A DNA stretch of 19,210 nt from UBA3537 sp964219345 (lineage in GTDB: Bacteria > Bacteroidota > Bacteroidia > Flavobacteriales > Flavobacteriaceae), in contig CAXPPN010000003.1 in NCBI GenBank assembly GCA_964219345.1, positions 1 to 19,210 of the forward strand. The letters are read 5' to 3'. The translations under genes and the position numbers were made by a program. Below the pieces are notes generated by a model. It was not told the DNA's origin and ran no database searches. It was given only the letters and a program-made list of their open reading frames with translations. This document shows, in pieces, positions 14,307-19,210 of this stretch. Numbering within the stretch: position 1 is the first letter of the stretch; each line of letters begins with the position of its first letter.

Positions 14307-14341
14307 AAAAAAAGGCCTTTCAAACATGAAAGGCCTTTTTT
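14307..14341. terminator. Bidirectional intrinsic terminator (rho / rpsT)
   Basis: GGCCTTTCA (14314-14322), loop AACA, TGAAAGGCC (14327-14335), flanked by seven A on the left and six T on the right. The 9-bp stem lies between the convergent ends of rho (14290) and rpsT (14360) and can serve both. Confidence 0.9.
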
Positions 14342-14359
14342 AAAATAAGTTTAAAACAA

Positions 14360-14611
14360 TTATAGCTGTGCGATATGGCTTGCCAATTTAGATTTTAAAT
14401 TTGCTGCTTTATTGTTATGAATGATGTTTCTTTTGGCCAATTTATCAATCATAGACGCCACAGAAGGAAACGCTTTTTCAGCTTTCTTCTTATCGGTCAA
14501 CTCACGCAGGTTTTTTATCGCATTACGTGTTGTTTTATGCTGATACTTGTTTAGAATACGCTTCGCGTTGTTACTTCTAATTCTTTTTAATGCGGACTTA
14601 TGATTTGCCAT
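14360..14611 (-). CDS. rpsT: 30S ribosomal protein S20
   Basis: This 83-residue, strongly basic, all-helical protein of the small ribosomal subunit binds 16S rRNA early in assembly. The N-terminus MANHKSALKRIRSN is the family hallmark, and the C-terminal part (IIHNNKAANLKSKLASHIAQL) matches the S20 pattern HKNKAARKKSRL. Length is normal for the family. It lies 29 bases downstream of tRNA-Glu on the same strand, so the two are probably co-transcribed from the promoter at 14779-14808 and end at the shared bidirectional terminator. Note that S20 expression is autoregulated in E. coli; nothing specific to that is visible here. Confidence 0.97.
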   Translation of the reverse strand: MANHKSALKRIRSNNAKRILNKYQHKTTRNAIKNLRELTDKKKAEKAFPSVASMIDKLAKRNIIHNNKAANLKSKLASHIAQL

Positions 14612-14640
14612 AATGTTCTAATTATTAAACTTTTTATTTG

Positions 14641-14712
14641 TAGCCCGTAGGGGAATCGAACCCCTCTTACCAGGATGAAAACCTGGCGTCCTAGCCGATA
14701 GACGAACGGGCC
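14641..14712 (-). tRNA. tRNA-Glu (anticodon TTC)
   Basis: The reverse complement gives acceptor arms GGCCCGT and ACGGGCT (first pair G-U), anticodon stem CCAGG/CCTGG around loop TTTTCAT (anticodon TTC, Glu), T-arm GGGG/CCCC around TTCGATT, and discriminator A. CCA is not encoded. It is located between proS and rpsT, upstream of the latter. Confidence 0.96.
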
Positions 14713-14778
14713 GTTTTGTTTCGATTTAAATCTGTTGGTTTAAATTCCAAAACAGCTACAATATTTCTATTGCGGTTG

Positions 14779-14808
14779 CAAAAATACAACTATTTTTAAA
14801 TGCTACAA
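14779..14808 (-). promoter_or_regulatory. Putative promoter of the tRNA-Glu / rpsT unit
   Basis: On the minus strand TTG (14808-14806) is followed after 19 bases by TATTTTTG (14786-14779), a full match to TAnnTTTG with acceptable spacing. The -7 element ends 66 bases before the tRNA. It is located between the proS stop and the tRNA, so the pair appears to have its own promoter. Confidence 0.6.
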
Positions 14809-14844
14809 CAATCGTGATTGTTTTTTTAGCTTTTTTTGAAAATT

Positions 14845-16323
14845 TTAATAGGCCTTTGCGAATAAAACACGCCCTTTGGACGGTGCTCCAGAAAACACAC
14901 AAACACCAGATTCTTCTGGTGCATCATAAGGAATACAACGTATGGTGGCTTTGGTAGCGTCTTTGATTTTTTGCTCCGTTTCGGCAGTACCATCCCAATA
15001 CGCTGAGATAAATCCGCCTTTGTCCTCTAAAACTTCTTTAAACGCCTCAAAAGTATCAACCTCAGTAATGTGTGCGTCCCTAAAATCAAAAGCTCTTTTG
15101 TACAAAGACTCCTGAATTTCTGTGAGTAAATTTTTAATTTCTTTGGATAATCCTTCCAAAACAAAAGTCGTTTTTGAAAGGGTGTCACGACGTGCGACTT
15201 CTACCGTCCCTTTTTCCAAATCTTTTGGTCCAATAGCAATACGTAGCGGTACCCCTTGCAGTTCGTGTTGAGCAAATTTTGCCCCCGGCCTTTGAGTGGT
15301 TCTGTCATCATATTTTACACTAATGTTTTCACTACGAAGTGTTTTCATAATATCCTGAGCAACAGTGCTTATGGCCTCTAATTGTTCTTCGCTTTTGTAT
15401 ATAGGTACAATAACGACTTGATATGGGGCTAAATTTGGGGGAAGTACCAACCCTTGATCGTCGCTATGCGTCATGATGAGGGCGCCCATCAATCGTGTAG
15501 AAACCCCCCACGAAGTGGCCCAAACAAAATCTTGATCACCAGCACTGGTCATGAATTTTACATCAAAGGCCTTGGCAAAATTTTGACCCAAAAAATGTGA
15601 TGTTCCCGCTTGTAGGGCTTTTCCATCTTGCATAAGGGCTTCAATACAATAGGTTTCTTCTGCACCTGCAAAGCGTTCGCTTTCTGTCTTTGTCCCTTGA
15701 ATCACGGGGATAGCCATAAAATTTTGAACAAAATCGGCATACACCTGATTCATTTGTTTGGCTTCGTCTAATGCTTCTTGTTTTGTAGCATGTGCGGTAT
15801 GTCCTTCTTGCCATAAAAATTCGGCAGTACGCAAAAACAAACGCGTACGCATTTCCCAACGCACCACATTGGCCCATTGGTTTATTAATATAGGTAAATC
15901 TCTATAGGATTGAATCCACCCTTTATAGGTATTCCAAATCACAGCCTCACTTGTTGGTCGTACCACAAGCTCCTCCTCCAGTTTTGCTTTGGGATCAACA
16001 CGAAGTTTTCCCGGATGTTCAGGGTCATTTTGTAAACGATAATGGGTAACTACAGCACATTCTTTGGCAAAACCTTCAGCATTTTTTTCTTCCGCTTCAA
16101 ACAAACTTTTTGGAACAAACAAAGGAAAATAGGCATTTTGATGCCCAGTTTCTTTAAACATTCGATCCAACTCTGCTTGCATTTTTTCCCAAATGGCATA
16201 ACCATAAGGTTTTATAACCATACAACCTCGTACAGCAGAATTTTCGGCCAAGTCGGCTTTTACCACCAATTCGTTATACCATTTGGAGTAATCTTCAGCT
16301 CTTTTTGTAAGGTTTTTAGCCAT
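14845..16323 (-). CDS. proS: Prolyl-tRNA synthetase, archaeal/eukaryal type
   Basis: This 492-residue class II synthetase charges tRNA-Pro with proline. It is the short form without the bacterial editing insertion, as in most Bacteroidetes. Motifs: VVRPTSE in the active site, the motif 2 region WEMRTRLFLRTAEFLWQEGH, the glycine-rich AGTSHFLGQNFAKAFD, and motif 3 ATSWGVSTRLMGALIM. An anticodon-binding domain (about 280-390) and the C-terminal domain follow, ending with the conserved terminal Tyr (LFAKAY). I choose ATG at 16323 (MAKNLTKRAEDYSKWYNELV); six in-frame codons to an ATG at 16341 precede it but are not family-like. A well-spaced promoter at 16376-16403 supports this. It is divergent from the lipoprotein gene. 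Confidence 0.96.
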   Translation of the reverse strand: MAKNLTKRAEDYSKWYNELVVKADLAENSAVRGCMVIKPYGYAIWEKMQAELDRMFKETGHQNAYFPLFVPKSLFEAEEKNAEGFAKECAVVTHYRLQNDPEHPGKLRVDPKAKLEEELVVRPTSEAVIWNTYKGWIQSYRDLPILINQWANVVRWEMRTRLFLRTAEFLWQEGHTAHATKQEALDEAKQMNQVYADFVQNFMAIPVIQGTKTESERFAGAEETYCIEALMQDGKALQAGTSHFLGQNFAKAFDVKFMTSAGDQDFVWATSWGVSTRLMGALIMTHSDDQGLVLPPNLAPYQVVIVPIYKSEEQLEAISTVAQDIMKTLRSENISVKYDDRTTQRPGAKFAQHELQGVPLRIAIGPKDLEKGTVEVARRDTLSKTTFVLEGLSKEIKNLLTEIQESLYKRAFDFRDAHITEVDTFEAFKEVLEDKGGFISAYWDGTAETEQKIKDATKATIRCIPYDAPEESGVCVFSGAPSKGRVLFAKAY

Positions 16324-16375
16324 AATATTGTAATTTGGCACAACTATTGTGTTGTAGCTTATATAAAATTTTACA

Positions 16376-16403
16376 CAAAACTAAGTATTTTTAAAACGTC
16401 CAA
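16376..16403 (-). promoter_or_regulatory. Putative promoter of proS
   Basis: The minus strand has TTG (16403-16401), 17 bases, then TAGTTTTG (16383-16376), matching the Flavobacterium TTG-N17-TAnnTTTG pattern exactly. The -7 element ends 52 bases before the proS ATG. It lies in the 99-base divergent spacer shared with the lipoprotein gene. Confidence 0.65.
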
Positions 16404-16422
16404 CAATTTAATTTACAACGTC

Positions 16423-17478
16423 ATGAGATTTATTACATTTTTAAAGCACCAAAAAATTGTTTTTTATAGCTTATTTGGCGCCCTATTTTTGACCTCTTGT
16501 GGGTCTTATCAATATGTTGGCATGTCCGATGATGGTATCTATGGTTCTTCTGAAAATGGAGATTATGTAGAAGTAATAAATGATGACAACGCTGAAAATG
16601 TTCAAGGAAATAGTTACTATAAAGACTATTTTAAAGGTAAAGCAACAGAATACAGCGATGACAACTCTAGCGTTTTTACTGATGTTGATGATTATAGTGG
16701 AGACTATAATAATACTGAAAATACATCTGAAAAATCTTATGCAGGATGGGGTCAAAATAGTGATGCTCAAGTAGTAATTAATATTCAAACTAGACCTTTG
16801 AACTACGGCCTTGGCTGGGGATATCCTTTTTACAGCAATCGCTGGGGTTGGAATAACTGGGGTTGGAATGTTGGTTGGAACAATTGGGGATGGAACAACT
16901 GGGGATGGAATGTCGGTTGGAATAATTGGGGTTGGAATTGGGGTTATCAAAACTTTGGATTCTGGGATCCTTATTTCTATAGTGCTTGGCAATCTCCATA
17001 TGGATATGCTGGAAATTTCTACTATAACCCTTATGGAAGACGTTATGGAACATATACCAACGGCTACAGAAATACTGGAAGCAGAAACTTAGGCTACAGA
17101 TCTGGAAGTTTATCAAGTCGTAGTGCTTTGGGAACAGTATCTAGAACACGTTCAACTGCGACACGAAGTGCAAATTCTTCAAGAAATTCATACAATACAA
17201 CACGAAGTACAACAACACGTTCTGTTAGAAATAACAATGGTACAAGAACGACAACTCGTACAACTAGAACAACCACACAACCTACGAGGTCAGTACGGTC
17301 AAGTACAAGAACGACAAGCCCTACCACAAGAACAACAACAAGAAGTACACGATCAAGCACAAGAACAACACGCCCAACTTACACCAGACCAACATCAAGA
17401 CCAAGTAGTACTATGAGATCTAGTGGTGGTACTACAAGATCAAGAGGAGGAGGGACAACTTCAAGAAGAAGAAATTAG
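16423..17478 (+). CDS. Lipoprotein with Trp/Gly/Asn repeats and Arg/Ser/Thr-rich tail
   Basis: This 351-residue protein has no function I recognise. Its lipoprotein signal peptide ends in lipobox LTSC (Cys26), so it is membrane anchored outside the cytoplasm. Residues 27-110 are acidic and rich in Asp, Asn, Ser and Tyr. Residues 141-174 are two exact copies of a 14-residue unit (WGWNNWGWNVGWNN) plus a partial third, with 13 Trp in 34 residues, followed by an aromatic stretch of Tyr and Phe to about 212. Residues about 213-351 are almost only Arg, Ser, Thr with some Gly, Asn and Pro (TTRS, RTTTR and similar). The frame is open far upstream, but ATG 16423 is the only start giving a signal peptide. 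An OmpP1/FadL gene follows after 33 bases. The charge split suggests a disordered surface or matrix-binding protein; this is inference. Confidence 0.85.
   Translation: MRFITFLKHQKIVFYSLFGALFLTSCGSYQYVGMSDDGIYGSSENGDYVEVINDDNAENVQGNSYYKDYFKGKATEYSDDNSSVFTDVDDYSGDYNNTENTSEKSYAGWGQNSDAQVVINIQTRPLNYGLGWGYPFYSNRWGWNNWGWNVGWNNWGWNNWGWNVGWNNWGWNWGYQNFGFWDPYFYSAWQSPYGYAGNFYYNPYGRRYGTYTNGYRNTGSRNLGYRSGSLSSRSALGTVSRTRSTATRSANSSRNSYNTTRSTTTRSVRNNNGTRTTTRTTRTTTQPTRSVRSSTRTTSPTTRTTTRSTRSSTRTTRPTYTRPTSRPSSTMRSSGGTTRSRGGGTTSRRRN
16843..16944 (+). repeat. 42-base tandem repeat inside the lipoprotein gene
   Basis: Two in-frame 42-base units (16843-16884, 16885-16926) and an 18-base partial third encode the 14-residue Trp/Gly/Asn unit. 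The units are identical in protein but differ at several synonymous third positions (AAT/AAC, GGT/GGA, GTT/GTC), so the amino-acid pattern seems to be under selection. Each unit is itself built of shorter 5- and 4-residue sub-units. Confidence 0.9.
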
Positions 17479-17511
17479 CACAATATTTAATTTTTATAAA
17501 AAATAAGTAGA

Positions 17512-19026
17512 ATGAAAAGAATTTTTGTTACAATATTTTGTTTCATTGCATTTCAAACAATCAATGCTCAATATGTAAGTGATGGTCTAAGATATTCAAG
17601 TGGAGAAACTCAAGGTACTGCTCGATTTAAGGCAATGGGTGGTGCATTTGGCGCCCTTGGCGGCGACATCTCTGCCATAAGTATAAACCCAGCTGGCGCT
17701 GCCATATTTAATAGAAGTCATGGAGCATTGTCAGCATCTAATAATAATATTTCAAAAGATGCTGCCTATGGTGGTGGAACCGCTAATAGAACTGAAAACA
17801 ACTTTGATTTACATCAAATAGGAGCTGCATTTGTATTCAAAAACAACAATACAAAATCGCTTTGGAATAAGTTTGTGGTGAGTTTGTTTTATGAGCAATT
17901 ACAAGACTATAATACACGTTTTTTCGCGGCTGGTACAACAAATAATTCCATTTCAAGTTATTTTTTACAAAATGCAAATGGATTAAAATTGGGGGATATT
18001 AGATTACTTTCTGGAGAAACAGTAACTCAGGCTTATGCAGATATTGGAGCTAGCTATGGTTACCAACACCAACAAGCATTTTTGGGTTATGAAGGTGGAA
18101 TTTTAGAACCTGGTGATGATAATGATGACAACAATACGGCATATACTTCAAACATAGCAGCAGGAAATTTTAATCAGGAGTTTGATTATGAATCCACAGG
18201 TCATAATGGTAAGTTTTCAGCCAATATCGCATTTCAATACAATGAATCTATAAGTTTAGGAATGAATCTAAATTCTCATTTTTTGGAGTTTAGTAAAAAA
18301 ACATTTCTAATTGAAGAAAACGATAATGTTGACTCTACAGTGAATCTTGTAAACTTTGAAAATCAATTATTTACAAAAGGCGAAGGTTTTTCATTACAAC
18401 TCGGAACTATTATAAAATTATCTGATGAATTGCGTTTTGGATTTAGTTATGCTTCGCCCACATGGCTTACACTTCGTGAAGAAACAACGCAATATTTATC
18501 CACATTCAACGATACAGAAAATAACGGCTACATTGTAAATCCAAATATCGTTAATATTTTTCCTGAATATGATTTAAAGACACCTGGTAAAATGACAGGA
18601 AGTGTGGCTTATGTTTTAGGTAAAAGAGGACTGATTAGCTTTGATTACTCTCGCAAAAATTATGCGAACATGAGTTTTGACACAGGAGATAATCAATTAG
18701 ATACTGCACTTAGTAATGACATCAATAACACTTTTAAAGTTGCTAACACTTATAGGCTAGGCGCTGAATTGAGACACAAAAATATTAGTTTTAGAGGTGG
18801 ATACCGAATTGAAGAAAGTCCTTATAAAAACGCTAATATTTCTGGTGATTTAAATGGATTTTCTCTAGGCATTGGCTACAATTTTGGATATACCAAACTT
18901 GACTTAGCTTATGAACATACAGAACAAAAAAGACAACAACAATTTTTTGAAAGTGGCACCCTTGACGCAGCTTCAATAAACAACAAAAACTCCATTGTCT
19001 CACTTACTCTAAGTATGGACTTATAA
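17512..19026 (+). CDS. OmpP1/FadL/TodX family outer-membrane protein
   Basis: This 504-residue beta-barrel protein is of the FadL family, which carries hydrophobic molecules across the outer membrane. A Sec signal peptide (MKRIFVTIFCFIAFQTINAQ, cleavage probably after Ala19) leads into the family N-terminal plug segment FKAMGGAFGALGGDISAISINPAGAA with the NPAG motif. The rest shows alternating amphipathic strands rich in Tyr, Phe, Asn and Gly, ending in IVSLTLSMDL as a terminal strand. An Asp/Asn-rich loop (PGDDNDDNNT) near residue 203 is probably extracellular. It follows the lipoprotein gene by 33 bases, so co-expression is likely, and is followed by a strong terminator. The substrate is not predictable. 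Confidence 0.92.
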   Translation: MKRIFVTIFCFIAFQTINAQYVSDGLRYSSGETQGTARFKAMGGAFGALGGDISAISINPAGAAIFNRSHGALSASNNNISKDAAYGGGTANRTENNFDLHQIGAAFVFKNNNTKSLWNKFVVSLFYEQLQDYNTRFFAAGTTNNSISSYFLQNANGLKLGDIRLLSGETVTQAYADIGASYGYQHQQAFLGYEGGILEPGDDNDDNNTAYTSNIAAGNFNQEFDYESTGHNGKFSANIAFQYNESISLGMNLNSHFLEFSKKTFLIEENDNVDSTVNLVNFENQLFTKGEGFSLQLGTIIKLSDELRFGFSYASPTWLTLREETTQYLSTFNDTENNGYIVNPNIVNIFPEYDLKTPGKMTGSVAYVLGKRGLISFDYSRKNYANMSFDTGDNQLDTALSNDINNTFKVANTYRLGAELRHKNISFRGGYRIEESPYKNANISGDLNGFSLGIGYNFGYTKLDLAYEHTEQKRQQQFFESGTLDAASINNKNSIVSLTLSMDL

Positions 19027-19043
19027 TCTGAATTAGTCTGAAA

Positions 19044-19072
19044 TAAAAAAACCCAGTATACTGGGTTTTTTT
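19044..19072. terminator. Bidirectional intrinsic terminator after the FadL gene
   Basis: The stretch 19051-19066 is a perfect 16-base palindrome (ACCCAGTA|TACTGGGT), flanked by A-runs on the left and seven T on the right. Folding leaves a CCCAG/CTGGG stem with a TATA loop. It serves the FadL gene on the plus strand and the convergent T9SS-cargo gene ending at 19084. Confidence 0.9.
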
Positions 19073-19083
19073 ATTACTAACAA

Positions 19084-19210
19084 CTACCTCTTCAAACTAA
19101 AATGTGCTCTGAGTTGTTTGGGTTCTCCTGTTGTTAAATCATTGTATTCCAATAAGAACCAGTAATCCGTTGTTGGCATCTTTTGGCCATTGTAGGTACC
19201 ATCCCAACCA
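19084..19210 (-). CDS. T9SS type B sorting domain protein, C-terminal fragment
   Basis: The minus strand is open from the window edge to TAG (19086-19084), encoding the final 41 or so residues of a large secreted protein. The end pattern WDGTYNGQKMPTTDYWF, then LLEYNDLTTGE, QLRAHFSLKR, is the type IX secretion type B (gliding motility-associated, CHU_C) sorting domain, which directs export across the outer membrane and surface attachment. The 5' part lies outside the window, so the adhesin or enzyme domains are unknown. Confidence 0.85.
   Translation of the reverse strand, partial: GWDGTYNGQKMPTTDYWFLLEYNDLTTGEPKQLRAHFSLKR

Noticed and set aside
14807..14826. AACAATC-GT-GATTGTT followed by T-run as a terminator of proS
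   Set aside because: The T-run follows on the plus strand, whereas proS is read on the minus strand, and the 2-base loop is too tight; it overlaps the -33 region of the tRNA-Glu promoter.
16042..16422. N-terminal extension of the lipoprotein frame overlapping proS
   Set aside because: The extra 127 residues are the antisense of proS, and the true signal peptide begins at ATG 16423.
16843..16944. Possible CRISPR-like direct repeats
   Set aside because: Units are adjacent without spacers and encode an in-frame Trp/Gly/Asn protein repeat.

Overview
The window is about 19 kb of chromosomal DNA from a member of the Bacteroidetes, most likely a marine-type Flavobacteriaceae. Evidence: low GC; several intergenic sites matching the Bacteroidetes -7 element TAnnTTTG, two of them with TTG exactly 17 bases upstream; the protein families (BT_3928-type DoxX protein, DUF1599, DUF4293, OmpP1/FadL, Rho with a long N/Q-rich insert, archaeal-type ProRS, LSVGQ-type ABC exporter); and fragments of secreted proteins at both window edges, one carrying a type IX secretion (T9SS) type B sorting domain. 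Almost all of it is housekeeping DNA; the only accessory trace is a serine-recombinase remnant beside a tRNA.

Layout. 1-109 (-): N-terminus of a secreted protein. 260-538 (+): decayed C-terminus of a serine recombinase, 18 bases from tRNA-Arg(ACG) (557-630, -). 726-2138 (+): CstB-like persulfide dioxygenase/rhodanese. 2140-7209 (-): a tight seven-gene run, in transcription order DUF1599, DoxX/MauE-like protein, peptide-type ABC permease, thioredoxin-like lipoprotein, tpiA, prmA, clpS, with junctions from a 4-base overlap to a 6-base gap. 7289-8966 (+): folP then cdaA (c-di-AMP synthesis). 8958-11469 (-): truA then an MsbA-like ABC exporter. 11547-12059 (+): YfcE-like phosphoesterase, converging on a DUF4293 membrane protein (12102-12509, -) across a bidirectional terminator. 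12734-14290 (+): rho, converging on rpsT and tRNA-Glu(TTC) (14360-14712, -) across another bidirectional terminator. 14845-16323 (-): proS. 16423-19026 (+): a lipoprotein with a Trp/Gly/Asn repeat block and an Arg/Ser/Thr tail, then an OmpP1/FadL channel and a palindromic terminator. 19084-19210 (-): the T9SS type B C-terminus.

How the genes fit together. Several belong to translation and RNA metabolism (truA, prmA, rpsT, proS, two tRNAs, rho), with proteolysis (clpS), glycolysis (tpiA), folate (folP) and second-messenger synthesis (cdaA). A redox/sulfur theme links the persulfide dioxygenase, the MauE-like protein with a cysteine-less thioredoxin-like tail and the CxxC lipoprotein. The envelope theme is the lipoprotein plus FadL pair, the ABC exporter and the two T9SS-related edge genes. 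I see no complete phage, transposon, CRISPR array or defence system. The items most worth following up are the lipoprotein next to the FadL gene, the mixed redox/transport/housekeeping operon, the disordered insert of Rho together with its symmetric leader, and the recombinase relic at tRNA-Arg.
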